Positions 8,208 through 15,758 of a stretch of 64,000 bases of DNA are shown here, piece after piece. Position numbers and translations under genes: made by a program. The DNA comes from Bradyrhizobium sp. CCBAU 051011 (GTDB lineage: Bacteria; Pseudomonadota; Alphaproteobacteria; Rhizobiales; Xanthobacteraceae): the NCBI RefSeq assembly GCF_009930815.1, contig NZ_CP022222.1:7048501-7112500 (forward strand), written 5' to 3'. Under the pieces are notes generated by a model. That model was given only the letters and a program-made list of their open reading frames with translations, made no database searches and was not told the DNA's origin. Within the stretch, counting starts at the first letter, position 1; the number at the start of each line of letters is the position of its first letter.

Positions 8208-8515
8208 ATGACCTATCGTCGTCGCAAATAGATAGGCATCTGCGCTGACGGCGGCCTGATCGCCAACCCAATCAGAATCTGCCGAGAGACCGCCTTCGGG
8301 CAGTCTTTTTGTCGGCGGTTCCAGAATTAACCTCCGCGGCGAACATCAAGCTTAACGTGCGAGTTTCGTTGCGGCCTGCCTAAACAGGTCTAGCGTGTCA
8401 GCAGGTCGCGCAGATGGCAAGAGTTGCCCCCGCCTGTGTACTGCGCGATTAGGGGCCGCTTCGCCCTCGGGGCGGCCCCGCCCCCGCGTGGCATGGGCAT
8501 TGCTACATACCCGGC
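8208..8515. repeat. 300-bp segmental repeat, copy 2
   Basis: Matches 5461-5757. It starts ATGACCTATCGTCGTCGCAA, which would encode Met-Thr-Tyr-Arg-Arg-Arg-Lys and then a stop at 8229-8231, a second PEP-CTERM tail cut down to its Arg cluster. The terminator hairpin GACCGCC-TTCG-GGCAGTC followed by TTTTT lies at about 8286-8312. The copy ends GGCATGGGCATTGCTACATA. Between the two copies lie a secreted-protein gene, the dead IS5 element and the HEATH protein. Confidence 0.85.
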
Positions 8516-9067
8516 GACTGAGATTTCAGAGCCCAGTCTGAGACAAGGCGCCGCCGGGACAATGCATTTCGAGCTTGGCGGCGCATCTTTTTGAGACCTG
8601 CAAAAAAGACAAATGCCAAGCGCCAACGCTGATAATCGCCGAAACGCGGGACCTTCGCACCTTCTTGATTGGCTAGTGCCTCGCCGCAGGTCGCTCCTCC
8701 CAAGCTGCGCACAAATGCGGCAGGGCCAAAAAGCCCGGCGGCCACTTACGGCCGCCGGACGATACGCAAGTACAATTTGACCTGGAAAGTCGTCATTAAA
8801 TCGGGAACAAGCGGCAACGTCTGCTCAAAAGTGAACAGAAGGAAAATCGATTAATAAAAGGATGCCCAGTTAGGTTGAAACGGCGGCCCCCTCATCAACT
8901 AGCTCAGACAGCAACTCCGCATCGCCGACGCCGCTCCAAGATCGATGGCGTCGCGATCGGTAAGGTTGACTGGTTAGGTTAAACTGCGAGTTCGGTTGCC
9001 ACGCTTCAGGAGTCTGCCTAGTGGTCGGTCACCGGACACTTCCCCCAAGTCGTCCGGGCCCACACAG
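8516..9067. other. no gene seen apart from a terminator-like hairpin
   Basis: No coding frame of convincing composition on either strand. The only clear structure is the minus-strand terminator at 8724-8758. Confidence 0.45.
8724..8758 (-). terminator. Rho-independent terminator on the minus strand
   Basis: On the minus strand CCGGCGGCC-GTAAGT-GGCCGCCGG is a perfect 9-bp stem followed by GCTTTTTGG. No gene remains to its right that could use it, which fits loss of a minus-strand gene in this decayed stretch. Confidence 0.6.
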
Positions 9068-9106
9068 CAAAGCCGTCGGGCGATCATACTCCGCCCGCCG
9101 GCTTTG
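9068..9106 (+). promoter_or_regulatory. long hairpin just upstream of a micro-ORF ribosome site
   Basis: CAAAGCCGTCGGGCG (9068-9082) pairs with CGCCCGCCGGCTTTG (9092-9106) with one mismatch, a 15-bp stem with a 9-base loop. Only 4 bases separate it from AAGGA (9111-9115). It could end upstream transcription or act as a leader structure for the micro-ORF. Confidence 0.6.
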
Positions 9107-9121
9107 TCTTAAGGATGATCG

Positions 9122-9223
9122 GTGCGCCACCAATGGCTGAAAGTGAACTACGTCGTCGCCGTCGTGATCGCGATGATTGGCTGGCTTTTCCTCATCGCCT
9201 GGATCGTGAGGCAGTTCATTTGA
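9122..9223 (+). CDS. 33-residue single-pass membrane micro-protein
   Basis: GTG start at 9122 (an in-frame stop lies at 9116), preceded by AAGGA at ideal spacing. The peptide begins MRHQWLKVNYVVAVVIA and consists of a basic N terminus, a hydrophobic helix of about 20 residues and a basic end RQF. It has the charge layout of a small inner-membrane protein. Its last bases overlap the end of a convergent micro-ORF. No family known to me. Confidence 0.5.
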   Translation: MRHQWLKVNYVVAVVIAMIGWLFLIAWIVRQFI

Positions 9224-9314
9224 TCGGCCGCAGCAGGTACGCCGCAAACAACAAAGGCGGTCCCCACAAAGCCAGCAAGCCGTAAATGACGAGCTCTACA
9301 ACGTCCATGCTCAT
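9216..9314 (-). CDS. 32-residue membrane micro-protein, convergent
   Basis: Reads MSMDVVELVIYGLLALWG then PPLLFAAYLLRPIK on the minus strand. A second ATG at 9308 has GGGGAT at better spacing, giving 30 residues. One hydrophobic helix with a Gly-Pro-Pro kink and a basic C terminus. Its stop overlaps the stop of the 33-residue peptide on the other strand by 8 bases, a tight tail-to-tail arrangement. Confidence 0.45.
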   Translation of the reverse strand: MSMDVVELVIYGLLALWGPPLLFAAYLLRPIK

Positions 9315-9471
9315 CCCCAATGACATGTCGTTGCCCAAGCTTTGCCTAGATTCGCGCTCGGTAAAAGCGAAACAGTTTGTGCGCTGCACCCTGCGGCTGG
9401 TGGTCTGGTTGCCAAGTCTCACATGCGCTGAAAGGATCATGGCCGGTCACAAGACGTTGGAGCGATGCTAG

Positions 9472-9660
9472 ATGCATACGCGGTCCAAACGATATGTCAG
9501 GCGCCAGCGCGGACGGCAGAAGGCGGCCGACCGCCGAGCTCATGCCAAATATGCGCCATCGACATATGCGCCATCGACGCGCCCCGAAAATCGCCTGGCC
9601 TTCCAGGTTGCCGCCGGGCTGAAGAAGCGCTGGCCGAACGTCCTGCCCTTCTCCATTTAG
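9472..9660 (+). CDS. small Arg-rich hypothetical protein
   Basis: Sixty-two residues. The first 28 are strongly basic (HTRSKRYVRRQRGRQKAADR), followed by a tandem duplication Tyr-Ala-Pro-Ser-Thr twice (from a 15-base direct repeat near 9545-9575) and a C terminus LAFQVAAGLKKRWPNVLPF. GGAG lies 11 bases upstream. It could be a nucleic-acid-binding micro-protein, a gene remnant or chance. I do not recognise it. Confidence 0.35.
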   Translation: MHTRSKRYVRRQRGRQKAADRRAHAKYAPSTYAPSTRPENRLAFQVAAGLKKRWPNVLPFSI

Positions 9661-9757
9661 CTCCGCCAACTCCCCAACCGCAGCGTTCGAGATCCCTCGA
9701 CCGCGGCCTGAAACAAACGGCTGTGTTCCTCGTTGTTAATGAAACAGGGACGCGGTC

Positions 9758-9841
9758 ATGCAATTTTTTTTCAATCTCATCTGGAACCAATCACGCGGCA
9801 GATTCCTCGCGGCAATGCGTAAAAGGGAGGCCGAGCAATGA
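9758..9841 (+). CDS. 27-residue micro-ORF overlapping the next by ATGA
   Basis: ATG 9758 after CAGGGA. The peptide begins MQFFFNLIWNQSRGRF and continues to AAMRKREAEQ. An aromatic amphipathic start is followed by a charged end. The stop TGA (9839-9841) overlaps the ATG of the next micro-ORF (9838), the classic signature of translational coupling. The frame covers the strong ribosome site of that next ORF. Function unknown. Confidence 0.45.
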   Translation: MQFFFNLIWNQSRGRFLAAMRKREAEQ

Positions 9842-9924
9842 TCGAACTCTCAGCAGGAATTCTCGCCTTGGTCAGCGTCGGAATCTTCGCCGCCCACGCG
9901 CTGGATGCTTACCGCACGGGCTAA
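9838..9924 (+). CDS. 28-residue single-pass membrane micro-protein
   Basis: Begins MIELSAGILALVSVGIFAAH and ends ALDAYRTG: a hydrophobic helix with a short polar tail. AAGGGAGG at 9823-9830 is a near-perfect ribosome site 7 bases from ATG. With the preceding 27-residue ORF it forms an overlapping pair. I have an impression of similar small ORFs in Bradyrhizobium but cannot name a family. Confidence 0.6.
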   Translation: MIELSAGILALVSVGIFAAHALDAYRTG

Positions 9925-9990
9925 GGCGCGGCGCAGCGTGAATCACAAACGAAACGTCGTCTCAAGCGCCGTGGCGCAGGGACGGCGTTG

Positions 9991-10212
9991 TCAAACGTCT
10001 GCTGCCTCTTGTCGATGTCTGTCCGATGAAGATCCGCGGACGTTGGCGTCGGCGAGCTGTGAGCGCGGCTTGAGAGGCACGCCTAGCTGGTGAGCCTTGA
10101 AGGCTACCCCTCCCACGGTTCGATCCATCTTTTCCGCAATTGCCTGGGCTGAATATTCCTCAGCAAGATCCCTGAGGTCTTTAATGTCCTCTGCACTCCA
10201 GCGCTTGGCCAT
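9991..10212 (-). CDS. small SANT/HTH-like DNA-binding protein
   Basis: Seventy-three residues. The start MAKRWSAEDIKDLRDLAEEY, then AIAEKMDRTVGGVAFKAHQLG, is the pattern of short Myb/SANT-like or GcrA-like helix-turn-helix proteins, in which W-x-x-x-[ED] opens the first helix and a segment like RTVGGVAFKAHQLG is the recognition helix. The C-terminal 22 residues look disordered. The start is preceded by GGAGG on the minus strand (from CCTCC at 10210-10225). Target unknown. Confidence 0.6.
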   Translation of the reverse strand: MAKRWSAEDIKDLRDLAEEYSAQAIAEKMDRTVGGVAFKAHQLGVPLKPRSQLADANVRGSSSDRHRQEAADV

Positions 10213-10266
10213 CTAGTATCCTCCATTAACTCCCGTGCCTAAATTGGGAAAAAATGGAATAGTTCC

Positions 10267-10431
10267 ATGCCGCCCGCTACGTTTGGAACGACATTCGCGA
10301 GGGTAGCTCCATCGAGGGCACTCGTAAGAACCGCCTTAGGTCTCATGGTCTCCGGCGGCGGCTCCGCGATCGGCGCCATCAAGGCCGCCCGGCAGCCACC
10401 TCTCCGGCAACAGCCAGCTTATACCGGTTAA
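10267..10431 (+). CDS. possible 54-residue hypothetical protein
   Basis: A frame from ATG 10267 encodes MPPATFGTTFARVAPSR, a Gly/Ala-rich hydrophobic middle (LGLMVSGGGSAIGAIKAA) and ends at TAA 10429. It has no good ribosome site. A terminator lies 70 bases downstream, which is the main support. Confidence 0.25.
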   Translation: MPPATFGTTFARVAPSRALVRTALGLMVSGGGSAIGAIKAARQPPLRQQPAYTG

Positions 10432-10502
10432 CCCGAATTTCCTGGCCCAAGACCATGCGGGCCTGCGATCGTTCCTCCACGCAACGGATGGCTTGGCGCA
10501 TG

Positions 10503-10540
10503 AAGCCCGACATCACGGGGGCATCCGGGCGGCTTTTTTG
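10503..10540 (+). terminator. probable Rho-independent terminator
   Basis: AAGCC and GGCTT bracket an imperfect stem (AAGCCCG ... CGGGCGGCTT) followed by TTTTTTGTTTT. The stem is irregular, but the T-tract is strong. Confidence 0.55.
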
Positions 10541-10708
10541 TTTTCATGCCAAGGAATAGCACTCTCAACCGATTTGACGGTGGTTGCCGTTCAAGAAGCC
10601 TTGCTGTGACGGCCATACCGGCTGCCGCACCGACGTTGCTTTTGAATGACGTCCAATTTCGCCGCCAGCCTTCCCGACGCCGCATACAACTTCAATATGG
10701 AAGGAGTA

Positions 10709-10746
10709 CAATCCGGCGTAGCCGCTCTGGAGCGGAGACCGGATTG
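10709..10746 (+). promoter_or_regulatory. two-tier hairpin in the leader of the secreted-repeat gene
   Basis: CAATCCGG (10709-10716) pairs with CCGGATTG (10739-10746), and inside it CCGCTC pairs with GAGCGG. The hairpin ends 6 bases before GGAGGG and 20 bases before ATG 10767. It overlaps a 17-codon frame from ATG 10697 that stops at 10750, so an attenuator or leader peptide is conceivable. Confidence 0.45.
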
Positions 10747-10766
10747 CTAACCGGAGGGACCGAAAG

Positions 10767-11144
10767 ATGTTCGCTAGCATCGCCGGCATGGCCCTCGCGC
10801 TACAATTGGGCGTACCTGCCCACCCGCACGACGTAAGCGTCCCCCCAGCCCAGGAAATCCGTTACCGGCGTCACGGCCGCCCGCCGCCATGCGGCGACGG
10901 CTACGATCTCGATGAGCGCGACGGCAAGTGCTACCCGAACGGGATGGTGCCGCCGCGCTATCAATCGGGCCGGTACTATCCGCTGGAGTATGGCGGCGGC
11001 CAGCGACCCATCCCATGCAACCATGGCGCAGACCGCGATATTCGCGACGGGCTCTGCTATCGGACCGGCACGGTGCCACGGCAGTATCAGGCGGGCCGCG
11101 AAGGTTATCACTACAGGCGAAACGGCTATTACGAGATGCGGTAG
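10767..11144 (+). CDS. small secreted protein with two CxHGxD-type repeats
   Basis: One hundred twenty-five residues. The hydrophobic N terminus MFASIAGMALALQLGVP resembles those of the paralogues at 6058 and 11359. Two repeats follow: CGDGYDLDERDGKCYPNG plus MVPPRYQSGR near residues 36-64, and CNHGADRDIRDGLCYRTG plus TVPRQYQAGR near 78-106. A Tyr/Arg-rich spacer and tail complete it. GGAGGG gives a strong ribosome site for ATG 10767. Probably exported, with one disulfide per repeat (inference). It forms a tandem pair with the next gene, 214 bases apart. The family is unknown to me. Confidence 0.75.
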   Translation: MFASIAGMALALQLGVPAHPHDVSVPPAQEIRYRRHGRPPPCGDGYDLDERDGKCYPNGMVPPRYQSGRYYPLEYGGGQRPIPCNHGADRDIRDGLCYRTGTVPRQYQAGREGYHYRRNGYYEMR

Positions 11145-11358
11145 CGCGGCGACGCTGCATATCGGCATGCCGATTCGCAGCCAGCCATTGGCGGCCGTTG
11201 CGGATTTGACTTCCAATACCTGAAATGCGTTCATCGGGTATTCAGGGCGTGTTTTGATATATTTGCACGGACCAACAGCAGCCCCTCGATCGTGATCGGA
11301 CGACCGGTCAGCGCATTGCGGAAACGCCGGCAGCTTCTGGTTTGATTGGAGACCGACC

Positions 11359-11766
11359 ATGATTGTCAGCATTGCCGCCGCAGCACTGGCCGCTCAGTTG
11401 AGCGTGGCGCCTGGAAGCGCTGTTGCACCCGTCGCGCCTCAAACCGTGCAATACCGTGTACCCGTCCATCCGCCGCCATGCGGCCATGGCTGGGATCTGA
11501 GCGCACGCGACGGCATGTGCTACCCGAACGGCTATCTGCCGCCGCAAGACCAGGCCGCACGGCAATATCGCTACTATCGCGGCGGCTATGGTGGCGGCAT
11601 GGGCGGCGGCTACTCCGTTCCATGCGGCCATGGCACGGATCGGGATAGCCGTGACGGTCGATGCTACCCGACCGGAACGGTCCCGCCGGAGTTTCAGTCA
11701 GGACGCCAACAATATTACGGCGACGGATATTATGATGGCCGCCGCCGCTACTACCGGGACTATTGA
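11359..11766 (+). CDS. small secreted protein with two CxHGxD-type repeats (paralogue)
   Basis: One hundred thirty-five residues, same layout as the upstream gene: signal-like N terminus (MIVSIAAAALAAQLSV), first repeat CGHGWDLSARDGMCYPNG, a Gly/Tyr-rich spacer, second repeat CGHGTDRDSRDGRCYPTG and a tail rich in Tyr, Gly and Arg. Ribosome site TTGGAGA. The two genes and the one at 6058 evidently arose by duplication, and the repeats themselves by internal duplication. Envelope location is inferred from the signal and the paired cysteines. Confidence 0.75.
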   Translation: MIVSIAAAALAAQLSVAPGSAVAPVAPQTVQYRVPVHPPPCGHGWDLSARDGMCYPNGYLPPQDQAARQYRYYRGGYGGGMGGGYSVPCGHGTDRDSRDGRCYPTGTVPPEFQSGRQQYYGDGYYDGRRRYYRDY

Positions 11767-11793
11767 GCCTTGCCGATCGGCTGCCGCCGGCCG

Positions 11794-12186
11794 CTACGGC
11801 CGGCGCAGCTGCGCAAGAGCTTCGGCGACCACCGCGACGAGGGAAGCCATGGTGTATGGCTTCGGCAGCCATCCGAGCGGCGCATAGGGCTCTGCGCGCC
11901 CGCGCGTGTGCACATCGTCGTGCGCGGTCGCAAAGATGCAGCGAATGTCGAAGTCCTGATACAATTCGCGCGCGGCATCGATACCATCGCGGGTGCTGGC
12001 GAGGCGAATATCCATCACGGCAAGCGCCGGCTGCGCCTCACCGGCCAGCGCGACGGCTTCCTCCGCCGTCGTAGCCGGACCAATGACTACAAAGCCGGCG
12101 GACGTCAGCGCGATTTCGGTCTGCATGGCGATCAGAAAATCATCTTCGACGACGAGAACGCGCGGGGCAGCCTGCTTGTCTTCCAT
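11794..12186 (-). CDS. single-domain response regulator
   Basis: About 130 residues forming one receiver domain. The acidic pair is in VVEDD (14-16), the phosphoacceptor is Asp59 in AVMDIRL, the switch Thr lies in FATAH (87) and the conserved Lys in LPKPY (109). There is no output domain. I start at MEDKQAAPRVLVVEDD. An in-frame ATG at 12276 would add 30 unstructured residues. It follows the HWE-family kinase gene by 100 bases on the same strand, the usual partner arrangement. Such regulators are typically phosphate relays or act by protein binding. Confidence 0.88.
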   Translation of the reverse strand: MEDKQAAPRVLVVEDDFLIAMQTEIALTSAGFVVIGPATTAEEAVALAGEAQPALAVMDIRLASTRDGIDAARELYQDFDIRCIFATAHDDVHTRGRAEPYAPLGWLPKPYTMASLVAVVAEALAQLRRP

Positions 12187-12286
12187 TCGTCGTGTCGCCG
12201 CTTCGTCACGCGGCGGCGAGTTCCGGTCCGGTTCGGATGGCAACGCAAAATATCCTGCGCTGTGCGGATTCGTCATCGATCACCGA

Positions 12287-14620
12287 CTAGATTTTCGCCG
12301 CTGGGAAATCGAGGCATGCCCGCGACGGATTTTTCGTAACGTGAAGCGTTCCATGTAGCTGCCGCGCGAGGCCGAGCACGAGCTGGAGCCCGGACGAGGT
12401 CTTGCGTACGGCTTGCAGATCGAACCCCTCGCCGTCATCCTCGACGCAGAGCGCCAGCCGCCCGTCCTGACCGGTCAGGCTGACCCGAACGGCCTGCCTC
12501 GCATGATCCGTGCTGCCGTGCTTGACCGCATTCGTCAGCAACTCGTTCAATATCAACGCGAGCGGCATCGCCACGTCGTTGGAAAGCACACCGCCCGCCG
12601 GGCCGCACTCAATTCGTGCGTCCGCCGGCAGCAATTGCCGGATAGTCTCGCAGACCGCCGGCAGAAATTCTTCCGCCGCGACGCGACTGGCATCGCTTCG
12701 CCCGTACAGCACGCGCTGTGCCGCCGCCATGGCCGCGATCCGCGCGCTGGCTTCGTTGAGCACTTTCCTCGCTTCGTCGCTATGGGCGGTCCTTGCCGCG
12801 GAGAACAGCAACGCCTGCAGCATCTGTATGTTGTTCTTGATGCGATGGTTGAGTTCATCGAGCAGCAGCCGTTGCTGGGTCTCGGCCTGCCGCCGCTCGC
12901 TGATATCCACCAGCATGTTGATCGCGCCGGTGACGTTGCCCACGGAGTCCCGCAGCGGCGTCGGGAACGGAATGAACGGTACCCGCGTGCCGTCCGGCCG
13001 CTCGGCCACCGCTTCGGCACCGCGCACGGCGCGTCCTTCCCTGAGCGCAACCGCCATCGGACATTCATCGTGCGGCAGCGGCGTGCCATCCGGCATGAAC
13101 AGCTTCCACGTGACACACCACTCGTCGCTGCCGAGCGCGGGGGTACGGCCGGAAAATTCGACCGCCGCCTGGTTGAAATAGGTGATTTTTCCCTGCGCGT
13201 CGGTCGTGTAGATCGCGGCCGGAATCGCCGCGAGCAATTCCGTGAGATGTCGTTCGCTCTCCCGGACTTTACGTTCGGCCTTCTTGCGACCGGTGATGTC
13301 GCGGGCGATCTTCGAGGCGCCGACGATAATCCCTGCGCTGTCGCGGACGGGCGAGACGGTCAGCGAAATGTCCAACAGGCTGCCGTCCTTGCGCCGGCGG
13401 ACGGTCTCATAATGGTGGATGCGCTCGCCGCGCCGTATGCGTGCCAGGATCCCGGGCTCCTCGTCTTCGCGTCCCGGCGGAAAAAGAATGGTCACGGGCT
13501 TGCCGACGACCTCGATGGCGGCATAGCCGAACAGCCGCTCGGCGCCTGAATTCCAGGTCCTGATGATCCCGTCCAGATCCTTGCTGATAATCGCATCGTC
13601 GGAGGATTCCACGATGGACACGAGCTGCTGCGTACGTTCCTCGGCGGCGCACCGCGCCTGTTCCGCCCTCAGTCTGGCGATGCCGAACCCGAGGTGCCGT
13701 GCCAGCGTCAGCGCGACGTCGATCTCAGGTTCAATGAAGTGATGCGGCCGGTCGTAATAGGCCATGAATTTTCCGGCGAGCCGGCCGCCGATCAGGATCG
13801 GAATGAAGGCAACGGCCGCGATCTGTTCTCGCGCCACCGTTTCCTTGAGCGTGTCCGACAGAGCTGAAGCGGCGACATCCTCGAAATAGACCGGACGCGG
13901 ATTTCCTTCATCCCTGTGCCACGGCGAATGGCCTTCGACGGCCTGCCGATACCCGTCCGATAAGCCCCGCCATCCGACGAAGCGCATCACGTCGCGGTCG
14001 TCGTACAGCAGAATGGAGGCGCGCTCGCAGGCAAGCGCGGCGATGATGCCGTCGAGGCCGGCGTCGTAAACCGCCGGAAGGGATGTGGCGTATTGGAGCC
14101 TTTCGGAGAACTGGAACAGCGCCGCCTGCTCTTCGCTTCGCCGCGCCAACGCCTGTTCCGCTGCCTTGCGCAGGCCGATGTCATGTTGAACGCGCACCGC
14201 GTAAAGGAAATTGCCCGACGGATCGCGGACGCTGGTAGACGTGACCTCCACCCAGAGATACGTGCCGTCCTTGCGGGCGAGGCGCTTCTCGATGGTGTAG
14301 CGGGCGATGTCTCCCGCTATCTGCCGCCTGAACTGCGCCAGATCCTGCACGACGTCCTCTGGGGAGGTCTCGTCAAAAATGGAGCGGCCGAACAGGTCGG
14401 CCGCTTCGCGTCCCACCAGCTCGCAGGCCTTCTGGTTGACGCGCCGGATCCGTCCGGCGTGATCGACCTCGACGATGCCCGCACCCACATGTTCGTAGCT
14501 GACACCCAGCCTTTCTTCATGCGCGGGCGACCATTCCTCGCGGGGCGCGCAGGCGACGTCAGAGGTCGCGGACCGGCCAGGCTTGGAGCGAGTCTTGGCC
14601 GTCCGATCCTGGATGTTCAT
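12287..14620 (-). CDS. PAS-GAF-PAS-PAS sensor histidine kinase (HWE/HisKA_2 type)
   Basis: About 777 residues, no membrane segments, so a cytosolic sensor. Order: PAS (about 35-160, with RRVNQKACELVGREAADLFG), GAF (175-330), PAS (345-465, NSGAERLFGY), PAS (470-595, ITYFNQAAVEFSGRTPALG), then a DHp helix with LDELNHRIKNN carrying the phosphorylated His, and an ATPase domain with ILNELLTNAVKHG and VEDDGEGF. The DHp motif is the HisKA_2/HWE type common in rhizobia. ATG 14620 has GGCAGGGA upstream. ATG 14629 is an alternative, and the frame is open to 14725. The downstream response regulator is the likely partner. PAS and GAF domains suggest redox, light or small-molecule sensing, but the ligand cannot be read. 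Confidence 0.88.
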   Translation of the reverse strand: MNIQDRTAKTRSKPGRSATSDVACAPREEWSPAHEERLGVSYEHVGAGIVEVDHAGRIRRVNQKACELVGREAADLFGRSIFDETSPEDVVQDLAQFRRQIAGDIARYTIEKRLARKDGTYLWVEVTSTSVRDPSGNFLYAVRVQHDIGLRKAAEQALARRSEEQAALFQFSERLQYATSLPAVYDAGLDGIIAALACERASILLYDDRDVMRFVGWRGLSDGYRQAVEGHSPWHRDEGNPRPVYFEDVAASALSDTLKETVAREQIAAVAFIPILIGGRLAGKFMAYYDRPHHFIEPEIDVALTLARHLGFGIARLRAEQARCAAEERTQQLVSIVESSDDAIISKDLDGIIRTWNSGAERLFGYAAIEVVGKPVTILFPPGREDEEPGILARIRRGERIHHYETVRRRKDGSLLDISLTVSPVRDSAGIIVGASKIARDITGRKKAERKVRESERHLTELLAAIPAAIYTTDAQGKITYFNQAAVEFSGRTPALGSDEWCVTWKLFMPDGTPLPHDECPMAVALREGRAVRGAEAVAERPDGTRVPFIPFPTPLRDSVGNVTGAINMLVDISERRQAETQQRLLLDELNHRIKNNIQMLQALLFSAARTAHSDEARKVLNEASARIAAMAAAQRVLYGRSDASRVAAEEFLPAVCETIRQLLPADARIECGPAGGVLSNDVAMPLALILNELLTNAVKHGSTDHARQAVRVSLTGQDGRLALCVEDDGEGFDLQAVRKTSSGLQLVLGLARQLHGTLHVTKNPSRACLDFPAAKI

Positions 14621-14826
14621 TCCCGCCATCCCTGCCTTTAGGGGCAAACCTGCCTCACGCGATACTTGGCATCGGCACATGCAGGAAATCAGCACGCATG
14701 ACCGCTGAGCTTTAACTTTGGACAAGTCCGGCAGGAGAAGATTGTTCCCCGCGATGGCTGGGCACCGAAACGTCCGCCTTCCAGCGCGCTTCGTTCCCGC
14801 AGGGATGGATCACAGTTTGATCGCCA

Positions 14827-15231
14827 CTAGCAGCCTCGGCAGATCCCCGTGAACGTACTCACCTCCGGCCGCCCCCGCGGCCGGACCGGCGGCGGCTTGC
14901 GCGGTTTGGCTTGACGTGCGCTGATGATCCGCTGCGAGGCGCCTGGATAGGGCGGCGTCGCGAGGCGCGCGCGGGGCGCTGGAGATTCGACCGCGCCGTA
15001 GGAGACGGTTGGCGGGGGAGGATTCGACCTGAGCGGCGGCGTGTTCGCGGCATTGCCGATGCCGCTGGGATCGGAGAGCGCCCGTGGGTTGGCCGGTCCG
15101 AACGGCACGCCCGATATCGGCGCATTGCCGGCGCCGGCCGAGCCGGCCGGCGGCGTTAGTTGTGCGAATGCCTTGGCGGGGATGATCAGGCCGAGCGCCA
15201 CCACGAGAACAAGCGCCGGATTGCGGGACAT
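14827..15231 (-). CDS. secreted Pro-rich hypothetical protein
   Basis: One hundred thirty-four residues with a textbook signal peptide (MSRNPALVLVVALGLIIPAKAFA, then QLTPP) and a mature part rich in Pro, Ala, Gly and Arg without recognisable domain. Low complexity suggests a disordered periplasmic or surface protein. The start has CTGGAG upstream on the minus strand. It stands between the kinase gene and a divergent small gene. Confidence 0.6.
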   Translation of the reverse strand: MSRNPALVLVVALGLIIPAKAFAQLTPPAGSAGAGNAPISGVPFGPANPRALSDPSGIGNAANTPPLRSNPPPPTVSYGAVESPAPRARLATPPYPGASQRIISARQAKPRKPPPVRPRGRPEVSTFTGICRGC

Positions 15232-15393
15232 CGACGTACTCCAGGAGGCAGCTTATGCAACGAACATCTATGGCGCGTGTTCCCTCGCTTCCAGCTGCGC
15301 CTGTTTTCCTGCTGTCCGCCCTGTTCCGGAGTAGGCGTCGGTGGGAGAATCAGGCCTAATTGAGGCGCGATCACGTCTTGAGATTCCGGCGGC

Positions 15394-15639
15394 ATGAACC
15401 AGCCCGAAGCGCTCGATTCCGATATCCGCGCCCTGCAGCAATGGCTGCGCGCCGCCTGGCAGCAGCTCGGCGATCCCGCCCTCACCGCCTTCGCCCGGCG
15501 CGAGCTGCGCAACCAGATGAAGCAATGTAGCGTCGACTTGCGGGCCTGCCTGCAAAGGGCGGCCGAACAACCGTCTGAACCGGCCCGGCCGCCGTTGCCG
15601 GCCCATTCCAGGCCGGAACTGCGAATCCTGTCGTGGTAG
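15394..15639 (+). CDS. small hypothetical protein
   Basis: Eighty-one residues, MNQPEALDSDIRALQQWLRA at the start, mostly helical with two cysteines (KQCSVDLRACLQR) and a Pro-rich end. No signal peptide. Cytosolic small helical protein of unknown function. The ribosome site is weak (GGCGGC). Confidence 0.5.
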   Translation: MNQPEALDSDIRALQQWLRAAWQQLGDPALTAFARRELRNQMKQCSVDLRACLQRAAEQPSEPARPPLPAHSRPELRILSW

Positions 15640-15758
15640 CCGTCGAGCCGTAACCGGCCGGCCCTGTTGATAACCCGCAAGCGCCGGAGCCGGCATCGAA
15701 ACAGGCCGCCCGGGTGTGCTATCGGCATACCGGCCCGATTAACGACGGAAGAAAACAC

